Positions 19,288-28,349 of a stretch of 64,000 bases of DNA are shown here, piece after piece. Position 1 is the stretch's first letter; each line of letters opens with the position of its first letter. The notes under the pieces were generated by a model. That model had not been told where the DNA came from. It saw only the letters and a list, made by a program, of their open reading frames with translations, and searched no databases. Both the position numbers and the translations under genes were made by a program. This stretch comes from Pseudonocardia petroleophila (GTDB taxonomy: Bacteria > Actinomycetota > Actinomycetes > Mycobacteriales > Pseudonocardiaceae), in contig NZ_CP060131.1 in assembly GCF_014235185.1 (NCBI RefSeq), positions 69,501 to 133,500 on the forward strand, in the 5' to 3' direction.

Positions 19288-19881
19288 TCAACCGCCGAGC
19301 TGAAAGAGCGCGGTGTCCACGCGACGCGCGCTCCAGTCGTGGCCGGCCTCAAGGAGGACTGCACGACAGTTCTCGACGATCGTCATGAAGCGCCGGTAAC
19401 GACCCGGGCGGTTGTTGAGATCGAACCCGAGTTCGCTGACCGCGGCGTGCGCGCGCCGGTCGTAGACGGCCAGCCGGTCGGGGGCGGCAACGAAGCAGAC
19501 GGTCGAGGCCAGGGCGTCGCCGGTTCCGAAACCGGGTAGTGGCGAGAGAGCTCCGCGTGCCTGACCAGCGGCATCCGGAACGGACAACGAGGCGTCGTTC
19601 GCGAATGTGACTGCTTGGGCGGTGTGGCGCCTGACTTCGGCGTCGGGCCAGCTCATCAGCTCCGCTGCCCACCGGGTGTCCGCACGCAACCTCTTCCATG
19701 TCGTCAGGGCGGCGATGTCGAGCTTGCCGACGCTCCCGACATCACCGACTCGCGCGATCACCTCAACAACAACCTCGTCGTAAGACGTCGACACCGAATC
19801 TTGGTAGGCGGCGTCGGCCTCCAGCAGCCGCCGAACACACGCAGCGGCCATCCCGATCTCGTCGTTCGCCGGCTCACCCAC
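19288..19881 (-). CDS. HhH DNA-glycosylase-like protein
   Basis: A 197-aa protein starting at GTG 19881, overlapping the upstream gene's stop by eight bases. The middle contains a helix-hairpin-helix-like stretch LSPLPGFGTGDALASTVCF followed by APDRLAVYDRRAHAAVSEL, reminiscent of the HhH-GPD core with its conserved aspartate (YDRRA). I assign it only to HhH-GPD-like proteins; no Fe-S cysteine cluster is visible. Coupling to a uracil-DNA-glycosylase-like gene supports a role in base recognition or excision. It could instead be a non-catalytic DNA-binding partner. Confidence 0.5.
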   Translation of the reverse strand: MGEPANDEIGMAAACVRRLLEADAAYQDSVSTSYDEVVVEVIARVGDVGSVGKLDIAALTTWKRLRADTRWAAELMSWPDAEVRRHTAQAVTFANDASLSVPDAAGQARGALSPLPGFGTGDALASTVCFVAAPDRLAVYDRRAHAAVSELGFDLNNRPGRYRRFMTIVENCRAVLLEAGHDWSARRVDTALFQLGG

Positions 19882-20488
19882 GCCCGAGCGCTCCTGCGAG
19901 TTGCCGGTAGGCAGCCTCTCGATGCTCCGCGCGGGCCTGGCGCACGTCAGGGTCGGGATGGAACAAGGCCTGCCGCCCGGGGTGGAACGTGGCGATGACC
20001 GTCCCGGCCCGTCGTGCTCGAGCCGGGTAACGCTTCACCAGCCGCGCCCAACCGTTCCGGGCGTCGTTGCCCTGCAGGAACACCACCCGCACCTTCGTCA
20101 TCAGATCGAGCAGGTCGATCAGAGGTTGAACGCCGTCATCGAGCTGGGCCGCCTTCGGAGCGGCGTTGATGTACCAGGGGTAGGCGTTCCACGGCGTGAC
20201 ATCGCCCGGCAGCACCCCAACCTTCTCGAACATCGTCTGCTGCCGCTCCGCGGTCGGATCGTCGTTCTCGATGCACAAGAACCCGGACCCCGAACCCACC
20301 TGCGTAGCCGGTCCCGGGTCCCGCAGCACGCTGAGCACCTCGGCGTTGATCCCGCCGTGCAGCGGCGCCACGTGCGGCATCCATCCGCGGGTTTCGTCGC
20401 GCAGCGAGTCGACGAGCTCGTTGATCGGTTTGACATGTGCGGCGTAGCGGTCCGCTTCCTGCGCGGCCCGGAACGCTGACTCGGCCAT
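19874..20488 (-). CDS. Uracil-DNA glycosylase-superfamily protein
   Basis: A 204-aa protein from the ATG at 20488; in-frame ATG 20500 and GTG 20518 are alternatives. Landmarks fit the UDG superfamily in order: SVLRDPGPAT near residue 70, FLCIENDDPT, TPWNAYPWYIN in the motif that normally carries the substrate-binding Asn and Pro, and a C-terminal ATFHPGRQAL corresponding to the H-P-S/G loop. Canonical family 4 Fe-S cysteines are not evident. It would remove an unusual base from DNA. It is first in a two-gene unit with the HhH protein. Confidence 0.6.
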   Translation of the reverse strand: MAESAFRAAQEADRYAAHVKPINELVDSLRDETRGWMPHVAPLHGGINAEVLSVLRDPGPATQVGSGSGFLCIENDDPTAERQQTMFEKVGVLPGDVTPWNAYPWYINAAPKAAQLDDGVQPLIDLLDLMTKVRVVFLQGNDARNGWARLVKRYPARARRAGTVIATFHPGRQALFHPDPDVRQARAEHREAAYRQLAGALGRG

Positions 20489-20614
20489 TCGTCTCGGCAT
20501 CCGCGCAGCTTGTCGCACCTGCGGGCGGCCGTACAGCTCCCGGGAACCCTTCCGGCGACTACAGGGGTCTGATCGTGCTCGACCGCCGACGAGTTGATCT
20601 CGCGGGTAGCGGTT

Positions 20615-20968
20615 TCACGACGCGGCGCACACGGTCTGTTCAGCGGCGTCGACGATGGCTTCGGCCTCTTCGGTGGTCACCGTGTAGCTGCCGCCTGAGA
20701 ACCGCTCGACGGCCTGAGGAATCGCAACCTCCGGGCCGCGCGCGATCGAGTCGCAGCTGTTCGCGCCGCGGCGCGCGAGCCGCTCCGGGTTCTCCGCCAA
20801 GGGCGGCGCAATCGTCGCAACCTGTTCGACAAACGCCACCTCTGCCGGCGTGAGCGCGTCCGGGCCGGCCGCTGGCGATGGACTGATTGTCGGCGCCGGT
20901 GACGGCGCCGCGCACCCGGTGAGGACGAGCAAGCTGCCAAGAATCAGTACGAACCGGATGAAGACCAC
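20615..20968 (-). CDS. Small secreted lipoprotein (DUF732-like)
   Basis: A 117-aa protein from GTG 20968, preceded by GGAGG. It begins with a signal peptide and lipobox (GSLLVLTGCAAP), then a Pro/Ser linker and a small helical domain with two cysteines (ANSCDSIARG and the final TVCAAS) like mycobacterial DUF732 proteins. It would be anchored on the outer face of the membrane; the function is unknown. An upstream frame is open to 21109 but has no ribosome binding site. Confidence 0.65.
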   Translation of the reverse strand: MVFIRFVLILGSLLVLTGCAAPSPAPTISPSPAAGPDALTPAEVAFVEQVATIAPPLAENPERLARRGANSCDSIARGPEVAIPQAVERFSGGSYTVTTEEAEAIVDAAEQTVCAAS

Positions 20969-21109
20969 GCTCCTCCATCGCGCGACATCGACGCCCGTTA
21001 CCTGGCTCGTCGATCTTGACGAGGAGACTGTGGATCTAATGGTGGCGCTACCGCCCTGGCCGCCTCGACGTGCCATCACAGGGCCGCGCTTCCCCGCGGT
21101 CGACAACAA

Positions 21110-21340
21110 TCAGAGTCGACGTGCGCCGCGAAGCCGACGAGGCCGGTGCGTTGCACGTGATCGCAGTCCTACTCGACGACTACCCGGTATCGACGCACCG
21201 GTCATCGCGGACCGGCCGGGCAAGATCTTGCGCTGCACTGCGCTCGAATTCAACGCCGGCCGCGACGTGCCCATCGGGATCCGCCGAGCCGTCCGCCACC
21301 TCGCTGACGCGGTACGCGTCGAGATGCAATCCTGTGTAGC
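21110..21340 (+). pseudogene. Possible frameshifted small gene
   Basis: Two adjacent plus frames each carry protein-like sequence that reads continuously only if a +1 shift is assumed near 21187: ADEAGALHVIAVLLDDYPV in one frame, then IDAPVIADRPGKILRCTALE in the next, continuing to VEMQSCVA. This suggests a decayed gene of about 80 codons. I do not recognise the family; a sequencing error is the other explanation. Confidence 0.3.
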
Positions 21341-21355
21341 CATACAGCTGAGCCT

Positions 21356-21625
21356 CTACCGACGGGCGCGCTCGAACCTCGGCACGGTCGCAGCGAGATC
21401 GAACAGGTCCACGTCGCCCTGCTCGGTCACCCCCGGAATCACGACGATCAAAGTGTCGGCCACACGAATCCGGTACTCCTGGCGGCCGCGATCCATCGCG
21501 GCCACGACGAGAGCGTCGGATGCCGCTTCGACCGCCCCCGCCCGCGTTGGCGTGGCGCCACCGGCAAGGGTCTGCACGTTCTCCGCTCCGGCGCTGAGTA
21601 CTCCGACGGTCCAGATGGTGTACAT
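21356..21625 (-). CDS. Small hypothetical protein
   Basis: An 89-aa ORF from ATG 21625 (MYTIWTVGVLSAGAENVQ). It has mixed alpha/beta composition, no membrane segment and no motif that I recognise. It lies downstream of the 175-aa gene on the same strand, separated by a strong GC-rich hairpin. Confidence 0.45.
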   Translation of the reverse strand: MYTIWTVGVLSAGAENVQTLAGGATPTRAGAVEAASDALVVAAMDRGRQEYRIRVADTLIVVIPGVTEQGDVDLFDLAATVPRFERARR

Positions 21626-21644
21626 CCGCGCAGGATCACGGGTT

Positions 21645-21672
21645 CGGGGCGGCCGCGTCGGCGGCCGCCCCG
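21645..21672. terminator. Perfect 12-bp GC-rich hairpin
   Basis: Arms 21645-21656 and 21661-21672 are perfectly complementary around a GTCG loop. It lies between two minus-strand genes (21693-22220 and 21356-21625). Without a T-run it may be a weak terminator, a processing site or a protein-binding palindrome. Confidence 0.5.
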
Positions 21673-21692
21673 AGTTGTCCACAGTTGTGCGG

Positions 21693-22220
21693 CTACTCGT
21701 CCTCGGTGGGGTTCTCCCCCAACAACCGGGCCGCCTGGCGCCACGCGCGCAGCATCGAGGTGTACGCGGTCGCGTCGCACACCGCCCACGTGACCGGGCC
21801 GACCTCGATCCGCAGCATCGCCGGAACCGCACCACCGGCACGGGCGGGCACGAACGCCGAGTTCACCTTCGGCAGCCCGGCGAACCGGATCATGGCCGCG
21901 ACCGTCGTCGGCCCGATCAGCAACGGCCGACGGCCCGCGACCGCCGGGGTCAGCGACTGCGCGCCGATCGCGGCTGCGCTCCACCCATCGGCGACCGCCC
22001 GCGCGGTCACTCCCGCACGGAGGTAGACCAGCACGGTGCCGAGGGTGAGGCCGAGCTGCTGCTCCGCTGTCCCCACGTGGGCAAGATCGAGACGAGCGGG
22101 AACGACTCCGGCGGCGCGGACGGTCAGGTTCGTGACCACCGAGGACTTCGTGATCATCCGCGCCTGCGCGGTCGGGCTCGGCTGCTCGACGGTGCGGCTG
22201 CGGTCGGTGCGTGCGGGCAT
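21693..22220 (-). CDS. Hypothetical protein of the mobile element
   Basis: A 175-aa protein starting at ATG 22220, preceded by GGGAGG six bases upstream, which favours this start over the longer frame reaching 22310. It has a basic, disordered N-terminus and an alpha/beta core (LGLTLGTVLVYLRAGVTARAVADGW, later IEVGPVTWAVCDATAYTSML). I do not recognise the family. The spacing suggests transcription with the 89-aa gene downstream. Confidence 0.5.
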   Translation of the reverse strand: MPARTDRSRTVEQPSPTAQARMITKSSVVTNLTVRAAGVVPARLDLAHVGTAEQQLGLTLGTVLVYLRAGVTARAVADGWSAAAIGAQSLTPAVAGRRPLLIGPTTVAAMIRFAGLPKVNSAFVPARAGGAVPAMLRIEVGPVTWAVCDATAYTSMLRAWRQAARLLGENPTEDE

Positions 22221-22523
22221 GGTGGCCTCCCGGTGTTGGTGGGCCTGTCGGCCCGTCCCCTTGGGGTGGCGGGGAGTTGTTTCCCCCGCCGCCGTAAGGC
22301 GATCCGGCACGGCCGTCGAGGCTCTCCGTCAAGGGCGGCCGCCAGGCCGTCGCGTAGCGACGCGTAGCGCAGCGGAGCGCCCTTTACGGTGAGTGAGGCC
22401 GTGCGAAGCCACAGGGCCGACAGGCCCCCGCCGAAGGCGGTCCATCGATCTCATTCTTGGCCCGCGCGGCCGTGAGCGCGCACAGGACAGCCGGTGGCCT
22501 CCTGCGCACGCGCCCGCTCCGGA
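22221..22523. other. Gap with no convincing gene
   Basis: About 300 bases upstream of the 175-aa gene. The sequence is Arg/Pro-rich in all frames with no ribosome binding site or protein-like frame. It may hold the promoter of the 22220 gene. Confidence 0.3.
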
Positions 22524-22690
22524 ATGTCAGGGGTTCGCCTCACACTGGCCGTCATCGGCCCTGCGCAGGACAAGCTGGTGGCCGCCATGGGCGCTGGCGC
22601 GCCCACGCTGCTGGTCCCGATACTGGAGCGAGAGGCCGACGTTCACGCGGCGCTCGCCGCTGACGCGCTGATGCCATCTTCAGGGCATGC
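22524..22690 (+). pseudogene. Decayed third copy of the 201-aa repeat gene
   Basis: The first part (MSGVRLTLAVIGPAQDKLVA) lines up with the 5' region and N-terminus of the genes at 32914 and 35025, sharing the DNA string CACACTGGC(C)GTCAT and the following codons. Similarity fades after about 40 codons, so it is likely a degenerate relic. Confidence 0.4.
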
Positions 22691-22794
22691 CCCGGAGCCG
22701 AGCGTGCTCGGACCGATGCCGCCGCCCTGCTCGGCCGGATCGACCCGCCCGAGTACGGGAGTGATCACGCCGAGTAGGTGCGGGCGCGAGACGA

Positions 22795-23715
22795 TCAGCT
22801 CGCTTCGTAGCTTCGCTTGAGCAACGGCTCGGCCAGCGCCAGGTCGTCAGCGGTCCGCAGGCGCAGCTCGAGGTCACCGGTACCGAAGTGGCCGATGCTG
22901 CTCACGTCGCGGCTGAATCCTTCGACCAGGTCGACCGTCTCCGGGTCCACCTTCAGGAAGACCAGGAGAACCTGCTTCTGTGGGTGCACCTCTACGCACG
23001 CGAAGTTCTTGAACCGCTTATACGCGAAATAGTTCTGGCGCTCGGTCAACTGGATGTCGTCGCCGAGTGCAACGAGCCGGGCGTCGAGATCGGCGTAGAG
23101 GTTCTTCAGGTTCTGAGGAGCCTGAGCGAGGGCGGCGCCAACAGTCTTCGTCGCGGCCGACGAGCCGGCCTTCGGCGAAGCTTGATGTGGGGTTGCCTTT
23201 GACGTGGTCGACGCAGCAACGGTGAGTAGTTCGAGCGCCAGGAGCTGCCCACCGAAGTCCCGATAGCGCACGAGCTCGATGCTCCGGTCGATCTGCTGTA
23301 CCGCGTACTCGTCGTACCGGTCGAAGCCGCCCGCTACACACACCAGGCGGGGGTTCACCCAGTCGATGGTCTTGGCGGCGTCGGCGTCAAGCCGCTGGGC
23401 GACGAGCTGCACGAACTCGGCCCGGTGGTCCAGCAGCCAGTCCAGATAGAAAAGGCCCTGGTTGATGACGTTCTCGGTGCTCGTCCGCTTGTACTCGAAG
23501 ATCACGGGAGAGCCGTTCTCGTCGAGCCCGAGGGAGTCGATCCGGCCACGGTGCTTGACCCCGGTCGAGTACTCCGAGGCGAGGAACCGGACGCCGAACA
23601 GCGTCGCCATGTTTTTCTCGATGAGTTGCTGGAGGTTCTTCTCCAGCGCCACGGCAGTGCCCGCAAGCTCCACGGCGGTGCCCCCGGTGATCCGGAACAG
23701 CTTGAGATCACTCAT
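22795..23715 (-). CDS. NucS-like/DUF5655-type nuclease-fold protein
   Basis: A 306-aa protein, last gene of the five-gene operon; its ATG overlaps the Res stop (TGATG). The N-terminal half has features of a PD-(D/E)XK fold: RIDSLGLDENGSP then VIFEYKRTST (D...E-x-K), followed by an alpha-helical LDWLL segment. The C-terminal half (from about residue 200; NYFAYKRFKNFACVEVHP, LLVFLKVDP) resembles DUF5655. Proteins of this kind are seen near restriction systems; nuclease activity is inferred from the D...ExK pattern. It likely adds DNA cleavage or sensing to the operon. Confidence 0.7.
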   Translation of the reverse strand: MSDLKLFRITGGTAVELAGTAVALEKNLQQLIEKNMATLFGVRFLASEYSTGVKHRGRIDSLGLDENGSPVIFEYKRTSTENVINQGLFYLDWLLDHRAEFVQLVAQRLDADAAKTIDWVNPRLVCVAGGFDRYDEYAVQQIDRSIELVRYRDFGGQLLALELLTVAASTTSKATPHQASPKAGSSAATKTVGAALAQAPQNLKNLYADLDARLVALGDDIQLTERQNYFAYKRFKNFACVEVHPQKQVLLVFLKVDPETVDLVEGFSRDVSSIGHFGTGDLELRLRTADDLALAEPLLKRSYEAS

Positions 23716-26315
23716 CAGGCGTGCTTCGCGGCGTCGTAGTCGATGGCGAGATCGGACTTGTAGTACTCGATGGGCGTAGAGTCTCCCCGGATCAGCGCCT
23801 CTCGGACGGCTGGGAGCTGGAGGTCGAGAATCCGCATCGTGGTGCCGATCTTCGTGACCGCCTCGATCCGATGGAATCCGCCGCCGTACTCCTGCGCGAA
23901 GAGGGCCAGACCCTTCAGCTTCACCAACGAGTCGTCGAGGTGGTGGCCGTGCGGGTCCACGATCGACGCCCGGACCACACCGCCCACCTCGTTGAAGAAG
24001 AGGAAGTCCGGATGCATCGAGCGCCAGTTGCCGATCGCGTCCCGGTAGGTGACACCGAGCGAATCGACGGCAGCGCGAGCCGGGTTCCGGTACCAGCCGA
24101 CCGAGCCGGGCCGATCCAGCTCGGCGACCACCACATCCCGTTCCCACTCGTTGAGCGACGAGATCGGGAACTCGCCGTTCCCGTCCGACATGAGGTGCTT
24201 ACGGACGAGCACGGCGATGCCGATCTGCCCCGACTCATCGACGGTCTTGTAGTCCTCCATCCGCGAGCGTGGGCGGGTGAGCTCCCCGCGTTGTGGCTCC
24301 GTAGCGAGAGCACGGATGACCTCGTACTGCTGCTGGTGCTCGTCGGGGAGGCTCCTGATCTCCACCCGGTGCTGGGCGAACCACGCCTTCGCCAGCTCGT
24401 CGGCCTCCCGGTCGACCTTGACCCTGACCTCCGGGACCGTGGCGAGCGCGGAGGTCCGGACGTAGGCGTCGCGCAGGTCATCGTCGGCGTCGTCGTCGGG
24501 ACCGGCAAGGTGGTTGACGTAGGACTGGGCGACGTCGGCACCGAACGCCTTACGAGCGGCGTCGAACGCGACCCGGATGGCCCGGTCGTCCGCTCGTTCG
24601 ACGAAGTCCGAGTAGACCAGCTGCTTCGCTCCGACAGTCCCGGCGATGGACTGGCCCCGCACGGCCCACACCTCGAAGACGGCCCCCTCTAGCTGCTTCG
24701 CATAGAGCGTGGCGTAGGCGTCGAGGATCCGGTGCAGCTCCTCCTCGACCTCCTTCAGCGCGCCCGGACGGATCCCGTCGCTGGACAGCCTCTCGGCGAG
24801 CGCGACGAGCCGCTTTACCGGGCGCGCCCCGCGCTGCGGCACCGTGAGCGTGGGCAGCGCGTCCCAGCACTCCCACACCGATCCCTCGATCTGCTCGTTC
24901 GGGCGGAGCTCCCGCCCGTCCAACAGGACCTTCCTGCCCGATCCCGCCGGCATCTCCTCCAGCTGCCCGGTCAGGAACTTCACGACGTTCCCGGCGGTGG
25001 TTCGGTCGAAGAACGGCAGTATGCAGTCGACGGCGTTGAGCCGCTCGTCTCCCGGGACGCGACGGGCGAGCGGGTTGCGCACCATCCGGCCGAGCAACTG
25101 GGTGATGTGGGTGTGGTCCTTCGCCGGCCGGAACGACACCAGCACCTCGGCCCTCGGGCAGTCCCAGCCCGTTGAGATGCCGTCCTTCGCGATCAGGACC
25201 CGGACCTTGGTCGTCTCCTCGACCCGCTGCGGCTCTATCCAGTCGACCTCCCACGAGCCGAACCGCTGCACCGAGTGGTCGCCGAGGACGTGACGGACCG
25301 CGTCACCGCTCAGGTCGGGGTACTCGGCGAAGATCACGTCCAGCACCCGCCCGAGGTCGTCGGGGTTGGGTGTGTTCGGGGACTGGAGCACCAACAGTGG
25401 CCGCACGACGTCGGTGGACCCCTGCGCCTGGGCGTAGGCCTGCCATCGCTCGGTCGACTCCCGGAGTTTGCGGGCGCCCCGCCGGACGAGCACGGTGTCG
25501 AAGTTGCCGGCCTCGGCGGGGATGTCCAGCAGGACGGTGTCCTTGACGAGGCCGGACTCCTGCACCCGGTTCGGGTCGACGATGACCGACGGCAGGGCGC
25601 GACGGCTCTCGTCCGCGTCGGCCGCCTTCATCGCGTCCCGGAACTTCTCGATAGTCGCCGAGATCCCCCACACGACCGGGATCGGCGGATAGCCGGCGTG
25701 CCCGTTGACCAGGCGACGGACGATCGTCGGCTTGTCGGTCGTGGTTCTGGTGTTGAAGCCGCGGTGCGCCTCGTCGAGGATCAGGTACACCGTCAGGTCG
25801 TCGTCGCCGATCGTGTTGGCGATCGTCTCCCAGATCGTCCATCCCTGCATGTCCGGTTGGGCAGCCGCGTCCATCCCGGGCAGCGGCTGGGCGTCCGGAT
25901 CCGGCTGGTGACCGCGCGTCAACAGGGAGTTCTTGGTCAGCTTTCCGGTGTTGAGGAAGTACACCTTGCCCGGATCCAGGCGGGGCTTGGAGAACGGCGG
26001 CGCGACCGCCACGAGGTCTGACGAGACCAGCTTCTCCGACGCCTCCATCAGCCGCGACCGGGTCTGGTCGTTGAGGTTCGGGTCGTCGGAGAACCAGATG
26101 ACGACCGCGCCCGGGTCGGCCTCGAATGTGTCGCTGCCGTAGAACAGCGCCTCGATCGCAGCGGCCGCCATCACCGTCTTGCCGGCGCCGGTGGTTGCCG
26201 ACAGCGAGAACGACGACTCCCGGCCGTCGCGGTGGAAGATCGTCCGCGCCTGCTCCAGGAGGTTCAGGACGTCACCGACCGCGTCCTGTTGATAGTCCTT
26301 GAGCGTGAACTTCAT
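23715..26315 (-). CDS. res: Type III restriction Res-like DEAD/DEAH helicase
   Basis: An 866-aa SF2 helicase from ATG 26315, overlapping the mod stop (ATGA) and preceded by GGGAGGGG. Motifs in order: Q-like region (LKDYQQDAV), Walker A (ATTGAGKTVMA, about residue 45), DEAH (LILDEAHRG), SAT motif (WGISATIEKF), GISTGWDCPRA and motif VI (QLLGRMVRNP). The C-terminus has HPDFLFF and then VDPHGHHLDD where a Res nuclease would show PD...(D/E)xK; the lysine is replaced by histidine. It should translocate on DNA as the motor of a type III-like restriction complex, but cleavage through this site is uncertain. Confidence 0.88.
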   Translation of the reverse strand: MKFTLKDYQQDAVGDVLNLLEQARTIFHRDGRESSFSLSATTGAGKTVMAAAAIEALFYGSDTFEADPGAVVIWFSDDPNLNDQTRSRLMEASEKLVSSDLVAVAPPFSKPRLDPGKVYFLNTGKLTKNSLLTRGHQPDPDAQPLPGMDAAAQPDMQGWTIWETIANTIGDDDLTVYLILDEAHRGFNTRTTTDKPTIVRRLVNGHAGYPPIPVVWGISATIEKFRDAMKAADADESRRALPSVIVDPNRVQESGLVKDTVLLDIPAEAGNFDTVLVRRGARKLRESTERWQAYAQAQGSTDVVRPLLVLQSPNTPNPDDLGRVLDVIFAEYPDLSGDAVRHVLGDHSVQRFGSWEVDWIEPQRVEETTKVRVLIAKDGISTGWDCPRAEVLVSFRPAKDHTHITQLLGRMVRNPLARRVPGDERLNAVDCILPFFDRTTAGNVVKFLTGQLEEMPAGSGRKVLLDGRELRPNEQIEGSVWECWDALPTLTVPQRGARPVKRLVALAERLSSDGIRPGALKEVEEELHRILDAYATLYAKQLEGAVFEVWAVRGQSIAGTVGAKQLVYSDFVERADDRAIRVAFDAARKAFGADVAQSYVNHLAGPDDDADDDLRDAYVRTSALATVPEVRVKVDREADELAKAWFAQHRVEIRSLPDEHQQQYEVIRALATEPQRGELTRPRSRMEDYKTVDESGQIGIAVLVRKHLMSDGNGEFPISSLNEWERDVVVAELDRPGSVGWYRNPARAAVDSLGVTYRDAIGNWRSMHPDFLFFNEVGGVVRASIVDPHGHHLDDSLVKLKGLALFAQEYGGGFHRIEAVTKIGTTMRILDLQLPAVREALIRGDSTPIEYYKSDLAIDYDAAKHA

Positions 26316-28339
26316 CGAGCGCCCCTCCCGGACTCCAGCTCGAAGTTCCGGAGGTAGGCCGCGTAGAGCCGCACCGGTTCGACGTGTTCTGGCAGGTCGC
26401 GGCACATCGACTCGAACAGCCAGTCCTCATCGGTGACGACGAACGCGAGCGCCGCGTCGGGCTCGTCGGCCAGCGCCCGAACGAACTTCTCGGCGTGGTC
26501 GAAGTCGGCGATCACACCGTAGGTGTCTGCGACGTCCCACCCCGTCGAGATGTCATCGATTCGCCGTCCGCGGGAGCCGGCCCGCAGCCACAGAAGCGGC
26601 GCGATCCGCCCGAACTCGCGGTTGCTGGCGACGCGGAGGGGTGCCTCGTAAGTGAGGTCGAAGAACTCGACGTTCGCAGGGACGGTGTCGTCGTAGGTCG
26701 AGCCGTCGGGGCGCTCACCCGTGGCCACTGTGGTGATGCGGGGTCGTGTGACGTACTCATGGACGCCTTTCGCCTCCCACTCAGCATCTCCCCTGCGGTG
26801 CCCCGCCTTCGTCAACACCTGCGCTACCTTCGCATCCAACTCGTTGTTGGTGACGAGGATCGACAGTCGGGTGCCGCCGTCCTCCTCATTGAGGCGCATC
26901 ACGGCCTCGGTGGTGGTGCCAGAGCCACCGAAGAAGTCGAGGACTACCCCGTCACTTGGTGCGGCAAGTCGGATCCACCGCCTCAGCACATCGTGATCTT
27001 TCGGATTCGGAAATCGTCGATCTCCGAGGATTGCAATGAGCTGCCGCCCAGAGGAATTTCGATCGCGAATGAAGACTGACTCCGGAACGTGTGTATCCAT
27101 GGTGTCTAGATACGAAACGCCGCCAGCACCAGTTGTGTGATCGGGTCCGAAGTACACGAGTCCTCGCGCAATCATCTGAGACATGGTCTCTCGCGAGTAC
27201 CGCCATCCATTTGGATGCATACGAACGGGTCGACCTGTGACAGGATGGAGGAGCTCATATTGGAGATTCGGTCGCGGGTTCGGGCTTCGAAGATCGGCGT
27301 CGGTTCGGATTGGCCGCCCATTCTTATCCAGATTGACGAATCGCGTTACGGCATCCGACGACGTTCCCTGGCGCTTGAAGTTGCGGATCCATGCTCGCCA
27401 CTTGACCGTGGCCGCAGTGTGATCCCCACCGCATTCAACCCAGATCGAAGCTGCAGCAGCTAGAGCCTCGTCTACGCCAGGCTTCTTTTCACGCCACCGG
27501 ACGCCCTCCGCAGCCAAAGCTGACTCGTTCTTTGCGAAAATCAGCATATAGTCGGCACCGTTTGAGACGTAGCGAGAGTCGTTTTTCCGACCACCTTGCC
27601 AAACCACATCCGAGAGGAAGTTGCCATCGCCAAAGACCTGGTCGAGCAGCATGCGGAGCCGATGATGCTCGTCGTCACCGATCGCGACTATGATGATTCC
27701 GGTTTCCGCGAGAAGCTCCCGCGCAAGTACCAGGCGCCGCTCGATGAAGGCGAGCCATTTTGAGTGCCGGTAGAGGTCGTCACCGCTGACGTAGCGGTCG
27801 TTGTAGATCCAGTCGGCGCTGCCGGTGTTGTAAGGCGGGTCGATGTAGATGCAGTCGACCTTGCCGCGGTGGGTGAACAACAGAGTCTGCAGCGCGTGGT
27901 AGTTCTCGGCGTTGATGACGGTGTGGAACGGCGTGTCGCCGCCGCGCTCGACCTTCCCAGTGGAGACGAGCCCGGGGTAGATGGGTTCGCGAAACTCCGC
28001 TACTACCACCAGATCGGCTACGGTGACCGACTGCGAATCCTCCCCGTCCAGCGACTCCAGCGCCGCAGCCCGCGCGTCGCCCGCCCTGTCGATCGACGCG
28101 ACCCGCCACAGGCGCTCGTCCGACTTCGTCGGCATTGTTCCGCGCGGAGGCAGGATCCTGACCTTGTCACCACGCCTTACCTGCCGGCCGGGGAGCTCGA
28201 CTGCTTCGGGGGTGTGCCGTTCGAAGTTCAGGCCGAACGAACGGCGGTCCGCAAGAGCTCCGACCTCGCGCTCAAGGTCGTCGGCAAGGGCCGGGTCCTT
28301 CAGGCGGAGCTGGCGGATCAGGTCGTTCAGCCGGGACAA
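26312..28339 (-). CDS. mod: Type III-like N6-adenine DNA methyltransferase (Mod)
   Basis: A 675-aa methyltransferase of the beta class, with catalytic motif DPPYNTG near residue 167 preceding the SAM-binding DFFGGSGTTTE near residue 470. I chose the TTG at 28339, because AAGGAG lies six bases upstream and the protein then starts at the helical segment LSRLNDLIRQLRL. The other possible start (28369) lies inside the helicase gene. It should methylate adenine in a short asymmetric site and supply specificity for the Res subunit. The long central insert probably contains the target-recognition domain. Confidence 0.9.
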   Translation of the reverse strand: MSRLNDLIRQLRLKDPALADDLEREVGALADRRSFGLNFERHTPEAVELPGRQVRRGDKVRILPPRGTMPTKSDERLWRVASIDRAGDARAAALESLDGEDSQSVTVADLVVVAEFREPIYPGLVSTGKVERGGDTPFHTVINAENYHALQTLLFTHRGKVDCIYIDPPYNTGSADWIYNDRYVSGDDLYRHSKWLAFIERRLVLARELLAETGIIIVAIGDDEHHRLRMLLDQVFGDGNFLSDVVWQGGRKNDSRYVSNGADYMLIFAKNESALAAEGVRWREKKPGVDEALAAAASIWVECGGDHTAATVKWRAWIRNFKRQGTSSDAVTRFVNLDKNGRPIRTDADLRSPNPRPNLQYELLHPVTGRPVRMHPNGWRYSRETMSQMIARGLVYFGPDHTTGAGGVSYLDTMDTHVPESVFIRDRNSSGRQLIAILGDRRFPNPKDHDVLRRWIRLAAPSDGVVLDFFGGSGTTTEAVMRLNEEDGGTRLSILVTNNELDAKVAQVLTKAGHRRGDAEWEAKGVHEYVTRPRITTVATGERPDGSTYDDTVPANVEFFDLTYEAPLRVASNREFGRIAPLLWLRAGSRGRRIDDISTGWDVADTYGVIADFDHAEKFVRALADEPDAALAFVVTDEDWLFESMCRDLPEHVEPVRLYAAYLRNFELESGRGAR

Positions 28340-28349
28340 CGGTGCTCCT

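Noticed and set aside
20850..22367. Plus-strand frame of 505 codons
   Set aside because: Overlaps better-supported minus-strand genes and shows no protein-family features.
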